Positions 12,613 to 24,890 of a stretch of 64,000 nucleotides of DNA are shown here, one piece after another. Origin of the DNA: Mauremys mutica (taxonomy: Eukaryota > Chordata > Testudines > Geoemydidae). The notes under the pieces are model-generated. The model saw only the letters and a list, made by a program, of their open reading frames with translations. It had not been told where the DNA came from and did not search any database. The stretch spans positions 28,790,965 to 28,854,964 of the forward strand of contig NC_059082.1 in assembly GCF_020497125.1 (NCBI RefSeq), given 5' to 3'. A program made the position numbers and the translations under genes. Numbering within the stretch: the first letter of the stretch is position 1; the number at the start of each line of letters is the position of its first letter.

Positions 12613-13730
12613 GTGAGAAGTTGCACTAGAAATAACTGACCTATTACTATTATGACATAGCAGAATAAAGGAAGAAGGGTAGGCTAGAATGACGTAATTA
12701 TTTATATTTTGAAGCAGTTTTCTGAAGTCCATTGAACAAATCTGACTTTAGAGCAGGACATTAATACCTCTCAGATTACTCTGGGTATCACCTTCTCTGT
12801 GGAAATAAGTAACAAAAAATTACAATTAAAAGCCTGATTTGGACATGGGTTTTATTCAACTGAAGCCTTTTCCCAACTTAATTAAATGTAACAATTTTAT
12901 GTGATTCATAGAAATCAGCAAGAGTTGTTTCATTCAGTCCTCTTTTACTTTTAATATTTATTTCAAAAATTTTAACAGGTCTTTGTGCTCCCTTCAATTC
13001 TGAAATCTTACCATTGTTCTCTAATGTGAAAAGAGCAGTGTATATTTCACAGGGGAGGAGACTGATTATGCAAGTGTATAGTCACAAAGAACAAAAGGGC
13101 CAACAGGAGATGGAAAGGGATTAAAATGAATGAAGAATAGTGATCTAACTTCCTAAATTGTCTAAAAATTTATCAAAACTTTGAAGTTTGATAAATTTTA
13201 ACTCACTCTCAATTTTACCCAATTAGTAGCAAGAATTCCTTTATAACAAGGTAGAGATAATGCCTCTGATACCACTAATGAAACAAAAAGAATTATGCAA
13301 CTATCAATGTACATAAGTAGCAGGAGTCCACACCAGTGCACCTTATGCAGGATCTGAGCCTTTGTCTGCTACTTATGTGAATGTGAGATTATGTCTCTCT
13401 TTTTATTTCCCCCGGCATTATCAGAAACATTGTTCTCTGACAAATCATGGCCTAAATATCCATCTAGGCGTATTAGACAAATTGTTTTCTTCTAAGTAGT
13501 TGTACAATATAAAAAAACACAAAATACCAGATTACTGCTTCTCAGGGTGTTACATATAACAGACACTGTATATTAGAATGAAAATATTACAAAGACGTTA
13601 AAAGGAAATTCAAGTTGCTAGGTCCAACACTCAAAAGTTAGGAAATGTCAGAATTAAAGTTGCCTGTGTAACATTAATTTGCCCCTCCTGTGATTATTAA
13701 TTGTGACAGTCTTTATGTATATAATCATAT

Positions 13731-13953
13731 AGGTCTGTCGCATCTTAGGCGCATTTAACATGCGCGATTTCAGCTTTACGCGGTCAGCAAAAACAAGAAA
13801 AAAAACAAAAAAAGAGAAAAATAATTTAAATACTGTACCTCTAGTGCGGGCGATTCTGCCCGCCATTACACTCAATGTAATTTTGACTATATGCGATTTT
13901 CGCTTTACGCGCTGACTGCGGAACGTAACCCCAGCGTAAGATGAGACAGACCT
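13731..13953. mobile_element. MITE-like element, ~17-bp TIRs
   Basis: The ends 'aggtctgtcgcatctta' and 'taagatgagacagacct' are inverted copies with few mismatches. The interior repeats this symmetry: 'tgcgcgatttcagctttacgcg' near the left and 'tgcgattttcgctttacgcg' on the right in the same sense. Non-coding. The target duplication is not clear, so the superfamily is undecided. Confidence 0.6.
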
Positions 13954-14149
13954 GTATAACTCTTTCTACAGGACCCCTGCCTCATTCAGTCCACAGAATG
14001 GGCAGTGATCAATTAAAGAGCTGCTATTCAATAGCTGTTTTTTCCTCATTGTTCAATGTGCGGTCATAGGCCTTATTTCCAGCACATTATTCAAACCCTG
14101 CTCTGAAGATAAAATTATTAATTTCCTCATGGGCTTTTCCACTATAGTA

Positions 14150-14260
14150 GCTGAGTGCTTCACAAACATTAATTTATCTTTGCAAACTCCATGAAATGAG
14201 TGGCACTATTATCCCAATTTTACAGTTGGGAAGCTAAGGCATACAAAGATTAATATCAAA
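14150..14260 (+). repeat. MIR-like SINE fragment
   Basis: Contains 'cttcacaaacattaat' and 'cactattatcccaattttacag' followed by 'ggaagctaaggca', the typical MIR/L2 tail text found across amniotes. Diverged and ancient. Confidence 0.55.
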
Positions 14261-16493
14261 AGCTTCTACTAATTTTGAGTGCCAAATTTGCGACGGCTAG
14301 GACCTGATTTTTCAGAATACTTACCATTATATAGCACTATATTCAAACGTAGAATCCATTAACTTCAATTGCAGTTGAGAGTAGAGCTAAACAAATAATT
14401 TGAAATCTTCTGATGAAAGTTCTATATAAGAGCCAGGTATTCCCATTAATATTAATAATTGATTTTTCAGTTCATTAGCCGAACTGAAAAATATTTGGTT
14501 GGTTTCAAATAGAAACTATTTTTTTCAGTTTTTCCTCAACGAAATAACTGGAAAAATTTCATTCGGATTGAATGGAAACACTGAAACAAGTTTTGACGTT
14601 TTCAAAATGAAATGTTTCAATGTTTTCAAAATTTTTGTCTACAGTTTTATTCCAGGCAAAACTATACAATGAATTTGACCCAAATTCATTGCAGTGCTCC
14701 ACAAAGTGCTATTTGCTGGAAACATATTGCTCAGATCTCGCTGTGAGCATTCAGCACTTCTTCAAAGAGGTCCCAAGGGTCTGAAGTTAGACCCCCAGAA
14801 AATGAGGGAACACACGATTGTTTAGTCATAGGCTTTAAAAAGTATGATTTAAATGACTTGTTTAGTATCACATAGGAACTCTGTGGAGATAGAATCCCAT
14901 TCTCCAAGGCAGTACTCAACTGCTTTAACCATGAATCTTCCCTTCTCTTCCTGCAATCCCTTACCTCATTCACTACACGCTTTGCAACTTCTGCAACAAA
15001 TGAGGCAGGGGTCCTACGGACAATAGTCTCCTTTACTTCACTAGCCTGAGTCATCCAAGAATCCTGCCCTACCCTGGACTGGAGCAGCTATTACACAGGG
15101 AAAGTTTTTCTGGGTGCTCCCACGAGCCCTGGCCTGCAGCATGTTCAGTTTGTTTGTGGGGAAGGTGCATGATCAGTGAGGACAGAATTTTTGGAGATTT
15201 TAGTTGTTAAAACTGAAGTTCTCTCTACTGAGCATGTGTGAACTGCTATTTTTTCAGAGGCTTATACAGTGGCCAAATTTGGGCAGATTTTCACTGGGAC
15301 AGCAAGAGGCACATCCCTGAAACACCTGCCAAATTTCAAGTCCCTAGTCCAAAGCATGGGGTACTTGAACATTTCAAACAAAAGGTCCCAAGAATTTTTT
15401 AACATGGGGAAAAAAGCCTTGTTCTTGGAAATAGCTGAACTATTTTTGGCTGAAATTTTTCCCCAAAATATTTAGCCTGAGGCAGACATCCGGCGTGGAA
15501 AATTTCACCCCAAATCATTGAAGTTACGCAAAGTTATAAACCACTGAAAATGGGGTCTTATAAATAGATGTTTCGAGCAACCTTAATAGGAGGCAGTGCT
15601 ACTAGCTCCACCCACAGTACATAAAATATGTATAAACTACTATTATGTATATAAATATATATATCCTTTTTGCAGCAAACTTTCATAAAAAAATGAGCTT
15701 ACATTTACCTTCTCTCTCATTTTTCCTTTCCTTTGGTCTTTTTATTTCTTTTGCTCACTCAAAATAGCTACCCCTCAGTCTCTTTTAATGTGCCCCCCTT
15801 AACCTAGTAAGTCTGTATTCAATATTTTCTAAAATTTAAGTATTTAAGAACATCGTTTTTAATTTTTCCTCTCGCTTCAAGATTCTATTTGCTTTTCAGA
15901 ATCTGCCTCTCTTCAGCCTCTTCTCTGTTTCCTTCCCGTATACGCTATCATCTATTACCATATCCTTCTCCCCCCATCACACACACACAAGACTCCACTA
16001 TGGCACTGTTCTCTCAAATTTTTCTAAATGTACTACCCTCTTTCTCCTATGATCATTCACTTCCTTTCCAACACTGTGTGAATGCCTGGGCTATAAATGG
16101 TCAAAGTACTGTATTCTCTCCATTTTTAGGGACCTCCTAAGGTTTTCAAAGCCCATACAGGGATGATGCATAGACATTAAAGAATACATCTACGGGCTGT
16201 AATTATCCTTTCATGTCTTTTAATGATTTCAGTGGAGCTATGTCAGTTTACACAAGCTAAAAATCTGATCCTGCTTTTTACAAGCAGCAAACATTGTGGG
16301 GTGTATATTCTTTCTTCAATGCACTTTTATCTTCTTACACAGTTACTTTTATAACTTCCAATAATACAAGTATAATGTATCAACTAGAATACACTGCTAG
16401 GAGATGACAAAAGGATATTTGCTGGCAGGGACATGACTCCACTCCCTCATCTCTACACATGAATACTGATAGTAAGTAAATCTACCATGGGTA

Positions 16494-16570
16494 TACCTGG
16501 TCCTGCCTCAATGCAGGGGACTGGACTTGATCTCTGAAGATCCTTGGCAGCCCTAAATTTCTATTGTTCT
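16494..16570 (+). mobile_element. Diverged CR1 3' end fragment
   Basis: 'ggggactggacttgat' and 'gatccttggcagccctaaat' then 'ttctattgttct' match the CR1 3' terminus with many differences. Confidence 0.55.
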
Positions 16571-16618
16571 ACAAGTGCAGAGCACACCTTCCTTTTATGA
16601 TCTTTTGAAGACAGACTT

Positions 16619-16990
16619 AGATTTTTTAAGGCCAGAAGGGACCATTAGAACCTCAAGTCCAACTGCCTGCATAACACAGGTCATAAAATTCCACCCAAAT
16701 ACCCATGTACTGAACCAAGTAACTTGTGTTTGTCCAAAGCATATCTTCCTGAAAAGTATCTAGTCTTTATATGGAGACAGCAAGAGATGGAGAATCTACC
16801 CTTCCCTTGGTAGTTTGTTCCAATGCTTAGTGGCTTGAAGGCAAAGCAAACTTGAAAATAAACATTAATTTCTTGGAAATCTGTTCCCACCTCGACAAGT
16901 GTGGGAAATACGGAGATTGTGAATAGATCCCTTAGGAATAATATTTTCAAAACTTCCCCCCCCTTTTTCCAATTAAAAAAATACATAAAT
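16619..16990 (-). mobile_element. CR1 LINE 3' region, minus strand
   Basis: 'aaggccagaagggaccatta' through 'ataacacaggtcataaaatt', 'ttggtagtttgttccaatgc' and onward is the reverse complement of a CR1 3' region, the same family as the insertion at 41702-42893. Open frames across it are incidental. Confidence 0.75.
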
Positions 16991-17463
16991 TTCAACTAGC
17001 CCTATCTAGGATATTACAAGTGGGACTGAATGAGCCAATGACCACCTCTTGTGAAAGCAAATGCTATTTTAGGACCCCTAATCTCAAGACAGAATTTGGT
17101 CTATATTCCTTTTTCCAGCATGTTCAGACACCAGTATACCTACTGGTAGCTAATATCTGGGCCCTTTGCAGGTCAGCTTTCCGGTGGAAGAGAAATCAAT
17201 GCTGTAAAGATATAATAAACTGCCCTTTCTCCCTCAAGGCACACCAGACTTTAAGCAATCTCAGTACTTCCCAATAACTTATTGATCTAGAAAGCAAGCT
17301 TCCTGTGTACCCCTTTATACCTATCAATGGATCTCAACTGGGAATTGAGGTCCCTCTCCTCTCACCTCAATTAAAACTACTCACGTACACCTAATAGTAG
17401 CCAATGTAAAAGTAGGAGAAGCCAATGAATGGCAGCAAAGCTGTGCTTTCTGTAAACTCTGGT

Positions 17464-17650
17464 GGTATGTCTACACTGCAGTAAAACACCTACAGCTGGC
17501 CTTTGTCAGCTGATTTCGGCTCACAGGGAATGGGTTGCAGGGCTATAAAATTGCAGTGTAGACATTAGGGCTAAGGCTAGAGCCTGGGCGCTGGGACCCT
17601 GCCTCCTTGTGGGCCAGCTACGGGTGTTGTATTGCACTGTAGACATATCC
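17464..17650. mobile_element. Foldback DNA element (TATGTCTACACTGCA ends)
   Basis: The termini 'ggtatgtctacactgca' and 'tgcactgtagacatatcc' are inverted copies. The interior has 'ttgcagtgtagacatta' in the middle, another inverted copy of the end. Related to 36102-36380. Non-coding. Confidence 0.65.
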
Positions 17651-19365
17651 AAAGAGGTTTGGTGGCCTTTTATTCTGTTTTCCATTTAGTTTTGAAATTG
17701 TGAAGCCTGTTCAACTTGAACTGAAATCTTTTCATTATCATAACACACATCATAAAAGGAGTGTAATGGGCTCCCTTGATAATCTCACATTATAAGGTAT
17801 AACAGTGTCTCATGATTATTCTGAATCACATCATATTGAAATGGGAACATAACATGAGTTTTCTCAATAATCTTCCATAGCAACATATTTTAACAGGGAC
17901 TGCATTTTAAGTTTGTATTATATTTGTAATGGACTTTGAATCACTGTAAAACAATACATATACAATATTAGAAAATGCAACATCTGCACATGCACACTGT
18001 TAAGTTTCAGCTGAAGTCTGATTTTTCAAAATATGAAAAGACAGAAGGATAACAGTAGCAAACTGTGAGGAAAGTTGAATTTTTCATCAAGTAAGCAATT
18101 TTAAATTTGAATAATTTAAAAAGCACAATTTTGTAGTTGTATGGCTACATAACTAACTTGAAGTTTATGTAGAAAACAATAGACTTGAATGCTTTGAAAA
18201 TATGCACATCCACTATTTTTGCAAGGCATACCTGGAACATTATATTGGTACCTTCATTTGAACAGATTTAATATAGAATACTGCTGATGGATATATATGT
18301 TTGACCTATTTATAGCTGCCCAATCAGTTCACACTTTTTTCTTTTAAAACATCTTGTATCCAGGCTGACTTTTAGGCCTGTATAACAAATAGATGCTGTA
18401 ACAAAGCGCGCTCTGGCAGAACACTAATGACCGCAGTGGAATCAGGACACCTTGATATATGTTTTTGTACAAAGGAAGAATTTATATTAGGAGTACCAGA
18501 GTTAGACACATCACTACACTAACTCTGCCTTAATAGTCTACTATCTTTGGAAATATTCTAACTAAAAAGATATACTGCAGATACCAATATAAAGCAGCTC
18601 AACTTTACTTAAAACCTGCATGGCACATGATACAGCTCACTACTACTTTTTAAGATCCAAGTTTTTAATTTAACAATAGTAAACATGTTCAATTGTCCTT
18701 TTGAGATTTTTATTGAAGGAACTGGATGCAAAAGTAAAAGTGTGAGATTTATTTACAATAAAAAGTGAACAAATACCTAATCATAAATTTATCAGTAGCA
18801 ATCAGGAACAGTATTTAATGCTCAAGCACATATTCATGCATACCTAGCTAACATGCAGAAGCAAAAAACTCACCTAGATCCTTTTACATTTTGATAAACT
18901 GATCAGAGTATTAGTGTTTAACATGTTCTCTAATTTTTACTGATAGAAGCTACTGAATGCATCAAAGTGAAAATGCAGAAGAAAAAACAGCCTAAAGTAA
19001 GCCCTCAATTTAATGAGGACTCTATATTCAGCAGAAATCATACATGGGCTCTCAAATGAGAAAACACTTTGAGTGACTGGGGGGTAAGGACATAAGTTGC
19101 TGAAAGGATGGAAAACGGAAAATTTTCTGAAGTTCCACTCAAGCATCCTGTCTGCTAATTAAAGCTCAGGAGAAGCCTATGATGCACTTTTGTTTTGCAG
19201 GAAATGCACTTAAAGTCCTGGACAAAACCAGACTGGTACTTCTCAAGTCATACAACAACATACACAACCTTTCACCACGTATATCATGCATAATGTCATA
19301 CTTGAAATCCCTCTTCCATTTACAGAGAACATAGCCTAACACAGAGCTTTGACCTAATCATCTTG

Positions 19366-19520
19366 AGAGGCAGTATGGCAAAATGGATGAGATGGATTTT
19401 CTTTACAACTCTGTCAGAAATGATCTTGTCCAACCTCATAGATGCTCAGTTATTTCATCTGTAAAACGTGGGAAGAATAACTAAAGCTTTACTCAATAAG
19501 GGTGGGAAGTGCATAGAATT
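19366..19520 (+). repeat. MIR SINE fragment
   Basis: Starts 'ggcagtatggcaaaatggat' and contains 'cagttatttcatctgtaaaa', the MIR core. Ancient and diverged. Confidence 0.6.
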
Positions 19521-20599
19521 ATTCCAAACAGCCAGGAGAAGAGGCAAGAACTGAACTCATGATGCCCTTGATTTCGCACAGTGCACTCTCTCCTTTGCTA
19601 AAGAGTACTTTTGAAAGGGTACTCTCTCATGCACACTAAAAAACAGCAGCTTTGTTTAGCATTTTTCTTTCCAGTTAAGTAGAAATTGTGAAGTTTTTTA
19701 AAGAAAAGGTCTAAAAGACTTTGAAAAGGGGGAAGTGAATGGCACATCTACATTTGTGTGAATTTTGAAGTTGAGACTGCTATAATTTTTGTGCAAAAGG
19801 GGTAACAATTTTGAGAGACATCCCAGGCAAGATTTCTGAAAAGTGAATTTTACCATTTATTTTTCCAGAATCACTTATCAGTGATCATAATACCCTTACA
19901 AAAATTCAGACACCCCCTCAAGGAGTGCTTTCCATTTTTAGTTTAAAGCAAGCCACTGTTGCAGCTCCAGAGAAGTTTTTCAGGTCTTGTCAAATGGCAA
20001 AAACCTGGCTCAACCCCACCTGTGGTGCTATAACTATCAGTGTCTCCGTAATAGCTACACTCTATACAACTATCTCCACTGTTTAGGGCCAAGATGAAAA
20101 TGTGTGCGTGTGTGAAGGAGAAAGGGGGAGAAAGAAAGTGGATTTCATAGCTGCTATGTGTGAGAGAGGCTTTTACATTATGACCCTCCTGAAAGAAAGC
20201 CATGATTGTAGCACCTGGAGGACCTCAAAACAGAGAGCAATATTACATACTACAGGTGACATCCTGGATCCACTGAAATCAGCAGCAAAACGCCTACTTA
20301 CTTCACTGGGGCCAGGACTTTGTTAAAAAACCCAGGCATGAGTTAGGTACAGTTTTGTATGTGATCTTTTCTCCTTTTCAATGCTCATTGTCTCAAAATA
20401 TCTACATTGTTTTAACACAGGTTTTTTGTATTTAATTCCAATTTAGTGTAAAATTTGTGTGATACCGAATGAAGGTAAAGAGGCATGTACAAAGAAAATA
20501 AGTACTGTCTTTGTATGTGTTTGAAAAAAAGATGAATAGTGAAGATTTTCAAAAGCACTTAATTGACATAGTAGCCTAACTCAGATTTACAAAGGGACT

Positions 20600-20655
20600 G
20601 AGGCATTTAGGAGCCTAAGTATAATTGAAATCAATGAAACTTAGGCTCCTAAGTT
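20600..20655. repeat. Short palindrome
   Basis: 'gcatttaggagcctaagt' pairs with 'acttaggctcctaagt' after a 20-base loop. Similar 'taggaacctaagt' text recurs near 50090, suggesting a small dispersed foldback family. Confidence 0.4.
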
Positions 20656-20916
20656 TCTTAATCACCGTTGAAAATTATAGCTCTAGTCACTAATCTTCGG
20701 TTCCCTGCTTCTGGATCTCAAACTGCTCCTTCAGTCCTAAGTGTCGTCAGTGGTCATAGGCATATTTTTCAGTCTGTATTTGGCTACATTCTTGTGAATA
20801 GTTCTTTCAAATATGGACCCAACCACTGTTACAAAAGCACCTGCGAGCTACATATTTATAACATACTCTTTATGGAGCCACAATTCCTCTTGTAGATCAC
20901 TTGCAAGGTACTGCTA

Positions 20917-21075
20917 GTGGAGAATGCAGCTGCTTGCTTAAACAATGATGCTAGATGTAGAGAGCACATTACACCCATTCTCCAAAGTCTCCCTAGGCTT
21001 CTTGATACATGTCAAACTTTTGCTTTTGACCTACAAATTCCTGACTACCTACTTAAGTTTTCCTATATAACAGAC
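20917..21075 (+). pseudogene. L2/CR1-clade LINE reverse transcriptase fragment
   Basis: Encodes ENAAACLNNDARCREHITPI followed by LQSLPRLL, the conserved C-terminal RT/thumb text of L2-like LINEs (usual form: QNAAARL...REHITPVL.SLHWLP). Only about 50 codons survive, followed by decay. A longer, separate remnant of the same clade lies at 35150-36020. Confidence 0.65.
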
Positions 21076-22276
21076 TTCGAGCTGCTCTGTAATAATTCAT
21101 GAATACTATGTGTTGACTGGGTTAGTGGAGACATTTATAGTATGAATATGTTGGTTCTGTAGTAGGAGCATTGTCCAGAAAAACAAGCAAGAAGGAAAAC
21201 AATGACTCAAGATAAACTACCCTCAGTAAACACTTACAGATTGTTAAGAGACAGTGCTGGACAGGAAAAGACCCAGGAACACAAGAAAAATCAAAAGGAC
21301 TATAGCAGTTGAGAGAGAAACAGAGACAGAGACTGCGCACGCATAGTTGGTTTGGTTTTTAGGAGGGTAGTGGAAGGAGGGGTGGGGACAGAGGCTGTTC
21401 TGGGAAACCAGACTGACACGCAGACACTCACTAGGTGTTTGAAGAAGCTAGACCTACCTACATTATCATCAGGCAATTGTGACCCTCAAATAAGAGACAC
21501 ACATAGGTAAGACACTTTGTGGTTTGAAAATCCTTTTTCTCTTATGCTTCATTCCTTTCTACCATTAAAATAAACAATGCTTTGATATTCAGGAAGCTGT
21601 CTGGTCACTAGACACAGCCATTGGTCACAGACTCCCAAAGGAATGAATGCATGTACCAAAACCAGTCAGACCTGCAGGGGTAAGCACAGCTGATAGACAG
21701 CACACTGTAACCCAGAGCAAGAAGGTCTAAGAGAGAGAAAAATGGAAACCCAGCCCAGGAGAGGTAAAGGCACACGGCCTGACCTTTTTTTTGGGGGGGG
21801 GGTAAGGGGGGGTAGAGAGAAAGGAAGAGGGGAGGAGGGGGAGAGAAGAAAATGGGGGCGGGACACTCAATGAAACAAGAAAGGGGACAGAAGTGCAGCT
21901 AGCCCTGTAATCGTGACACCAATGACAGCAGTTTCTAAACCATGTTCATAGGGATCAGTCCAGGCTACTTAAAAGACCAGTTGTCTTGAACTCTAAAGTT
22001 GAGACTGTTGAGATCAGCTGGGTGCTTTTGTACATGCACTTCACCCAGACTGACCGTGCTGAAGTTGTTCAGGCTACTGAATCTGTTCTATTTTTTTCAG
22101 ACTCTACCCTGAGCAAGCTAAGGGGAGAATGTGTTAGTCTGGGGTGGAGTCCATCTGAGGCAGACATTGTTCAGTAAGTCTTGAAATTGTTTTTTTTTAA
22201 TTATGTAGAGTGCTAAATGGACACATTTTAGAAATCCAAAAATAAATACACATATCTTTCTATACATACACTATTT

Positions 22277-22302
22277 ACACACACACACACACACACACAC
22301 AC
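22277..22302. repeat. (AC)13 microsatellite
   Basis: Thirteen uninterrupted AC units on the plus strand, so (GU)13 in the LRRC49 transcript, starting 89 nt downstream of the donor of the 22392-22546 exon. Confidence 0.98.
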
Positions 22303-22391
22303 TTACATGAATGGAAGGATTAGTGTTTCCCATTTTTATTATATATAAAACATTAGCTAGGAAATATACTTCCAAGAAAACACTTGTATAC

Positions 22392-22546
22392 CTGGTTTCT
22401 TCAGGAAATTCATATGCGGCACTGCCATTAATCTGACAGGAGTCACTGTCTTTTTTATCTTGATTTGAAGAAGTCACAAGGGCAACTCGATTCTGCTGAA
22501 TCTCCCATTGGCGAGCAATGTTGCCAATTGTCAATCGTTTCTTTTC
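22392..22546 (-). CDS. LRRC49: LRRC49 exon
   Basis: A 155-bp exon, phase 0 in and phase 2 out. It reads EKKRLTIGNIARQWEIQQNR, then KKDSDSCQING and YEFPEET, ending AG before the donor GTATAC. The acceptor is TTTCAG. The region is the basic, coiled-coil/IQ-like linker that follows the leucine-rich repeats of LRRC49. It joins ...KQTLLK of the 37255-37338 exon without gap. Two features sit unusually close: a (GU)13 tract 89 nt past the donor and a hAT MITE (22671-22945) ending 124 nt before the acceptor. Confidence 0.95.
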
Positions 22547-22670
22547 CTGAAACATGATATAAAAGCCATATGAAATTCTCCGAATCCATTGCTAGTATGT
22601 TGGTTTGCACCAGAAGAATACATTCCATAGTCAAACACTAATTGATAGATGAGAGGGGGTGCCTTACTCC

Positions 22671-22945
22671 CAGGGGCGGCTCCCGGCACTAGCGCAGCAA
22701 GCGCGTACCTGGGGCGGCAAGCCGCGGGGGGTGGCCTGCCCGTCGCTGTGAGGGCAGCAGTCAGGCAGCCTTCAGCGGCATGCCTGCGGGAGGTCCACCG
22801 GTCGCGTGGCTTCGGCAGCGGGCACGCCAAATCACCCGCAGAAACACCGCCAAATCCGCATGACCAGTGGACCGCCTGCAGGTGTGCTGCCAAAGGCCGC
22901 CTGACTGCCATGCTTGGAGCGGCAAAAGACATAGAGCTGCCCCTG
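22671..22945. mobile_element. hAT MITE with perfect 8-bp TSD
   Basis: 275 bp, ends CAGGGGCGGCTCCCGG and GAGCTGCCCCTG, flanked by identical CTTACTCC at 22663-22670 and 22946-22953. GC-rich and non-coding; open frames in it are by-products of base composition. It is related by its termini to the MITE at 4512. In the LRRC49 pre-mRNA it lies immediately upstream of the polypyrimidine/branch region of the 22392-22546 exon. Confidence 0.92.
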
Positions 22946-23453
22946 CTTACTCCTCCTCTGCTCCTGGTATTTGCATGCTGGACGGGCCATGATCTTGCCC
23001 AAAATTATCCTTCCTGAAACTGAAGCCTGATCACAGAAAGAGTAACACAACCACTAACTAACTAATCCTCAAACACTGGAGGGAGGAGAACTCTTGCTCT
23101 GCTTTAGCAAAGAAGGGTAAGCTGTCTCTCCCAAGATCCTCCTTCCCTTTAACTCCTGGGCAACAGCAATTTACATACTGACTTTTTTCTGTAGATGTAG
23201 AAAATTTGACAAGGGATTAAGTTCAAAAGCTGTCCCCTTTTTTTTTCTTTTGTCACCAAAGGATTACTCCAAGAACAGCATTCAAATGACATACAGTTCC
23301 AGACAAATAATCAATGACAGAATCAATTATATGTTATATTAAACGTTTTATGTTGTATGTTCACGCAACTCAAGACAACTGTCCATGTATCGGCCTTTTA
23401 ATACACCCAGCTCGCTGTGTGGAACTCATTGACTGTGAGATTTAAGCGTAAGG

Positions 23454-24172
23454 CAGGGGTGGGCAAACTACGGCCCGCAGGCTGGATCCAGCCCATCAGG
23501 GCTTTCAATCCAGCAGGCGGGATTGCCAGCTCCATGGCGCAGCAAGGCTAAGACAAGCTTCCTGCATGCCCTGGTCCCGTGCCATTCCCGGAAGCGGCTG
23601 GCACCACATCTCTGTGGCCTCTGGGGGGTGGGGGAACAGAGAGCTCCGTGTGCTACCCTCGCCTGCAGGCACCGCCTCCCACAGCTCCCATTGACTGGGA
23701 ATGAGGAATCATGGCGAATGGGAGCTTTGGGGGTGGTACCTACAGGCAAAGGCAGCGTGCAACAGAGCCGCCTGCCCCACCCCACTCCCAGGAGCCACTG
23801 CCGGACATGCTGGCCACTTCTGGGAATGGCGTGGGGCCAGGGAGCCTGCCTTATCCCCACTGCACGCCGCTGCCACCCCGGAGCTGCTCGAGGTAAGCAG
23901 CGCTGGTCTGGAGCTTGCACCCTGCACCCCTCCTGCATCCCGCACGCCAACCCCCTGCCCTGAGCCCCCTAACCCCCTGCCCTGAGCCCCCACTGCACCC
24001 CAAGCGCCTGCCCTGAGCTCCCTCCTGCACCCCAGCCCCCTTCCTGCACACTGGACCCCCTCCCACACCCTGCTCTCCCGCCCGCAACCCAACCCCTGCC
24101 CTACGTTCATGGCACTGCATACAATTTCTCCCCCAGATGTTGCCTTCGGGCCAAAAAGTTTGCCCACCCCGG
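23454..24172. mobile_element. hAT MITE (CAGGGGTGGGCAAACT family)
   Basis: 719 bp, with ends CAGGGGTGGGCAAACTACGG and the inverse ...AAGTTTGCCCACCCCG. The flanks GCGTAAGG (23446-23453) and GTGTAAGG (24173-24180) form an 8-bp duplication differing by one CpG-type C-to-T change. The interior is GC-rich with 'ccctgcaccc'-type degenerate repeats that create spurious long open frames on both strands. A second copy is at 53633-54379. Confidence 0.9.
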
Positions 24173-24525
24173 TGTAAGGTTACTGTTGATTTTACTAGCT
24201 CATGGACCAGCTTCTGAACTGTTCTCAGATTGAAACTTTAAACCATATAAATGTTTTCAAAAGGTAAATTAATTGCTTGTTTTAGTTCAGTTGATTTTGC
24301 TGAACCAGATTTAACTGGCCTGGCTTAGCCATCCCACTGTTACAGTGCTTCTTAATGAAACTTGAATAGATATCAATCTTTGCTATATAAAAGGGAAAAA
24401 CTACAAAGATCTAAGTTCAAAACACCATCTCTTTTTATAGAAAATCAAGGTTATGACATATTGACGAAAGCTAGGAATGTCAAACATTAGTTGATAATAT
24501 TTCAATCTAAGTCATGCTGCCATAG

Positions 24526-24890
24526 TAGGGTTGCCAACTATCTAATCACACAAACCCAAACACCCTTGTCCTGCCTCTTCCCTGAGGCCCCGCCCCTGCT
24601 CACTCCATCCCCCTTCCCTCCATCGCTCACTCTCCCCCACCCTCACTCACTTTCATCAGGCTGGGGCAGGGGGTTGGGGTGCAGGAGGGGGTATGAGGTA
24701 CAGGCTCCGGGAGGGAGTTTGCGTGTGGGATGGGTGCAGGCTCTGGGATGGAGTCTGGGTGCAGGCTCTTGGCTGAGTCAGGGGGTTGGGGTGTAGGACA
24801 GGGTGAGGGCTCTGGGAGGGAGTTTGGGTGCAGGACGTGGGCTCTGGGTTGGGGGTGAGGGGTGCTGGCTCTGGCTGGGTGGCGCTTATC
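24526..24890. repeat. GC-rich minisatellite-like interspersed repeat
   Basis: Opens with 'agggttgccaactatctaat', then pyrimidine-rich text and imperfect tandem units of about 30-40 bases built on 'gggttggggtgcaggagggg' and 'ggctctgggagggagtttgg'. Not coding. The family was not identified. Confidence 0.6.

Larger units (their letters stand above)
8476..22391. other. LRRC49 intron, 13.9 kb, with old repeats
   Basis: GT-AG intron. Recognised contents are annotated separately: short foldbacks (9362, 17464, 20600), a SINE-like hairpin (10550), CR1 tails (12505, 16494, 16619), a MITE-like element (13731), MIR-like fragments (14150, 19366), an L2-like fragment (20917) and a dinucleotide repeat (22277). 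The rest is non-coding with nothing recognised. This is the intron with the oldest, most diverged repeats and no large young insertion. Confidence 0.7.

Noticed and set aside
22277..22302. CRISPR-like or other short tandem array
   Set aside because: It is a plain dinucleotide microsatellite in a vertebrate intron; no spaced repeats occur anywhere in the window.
23468..24167. Several open frames of 140-160 codons on both strands
   Set aside because: Same MITE family with compositional openness. No domain and no conservation between the two copies' frames.
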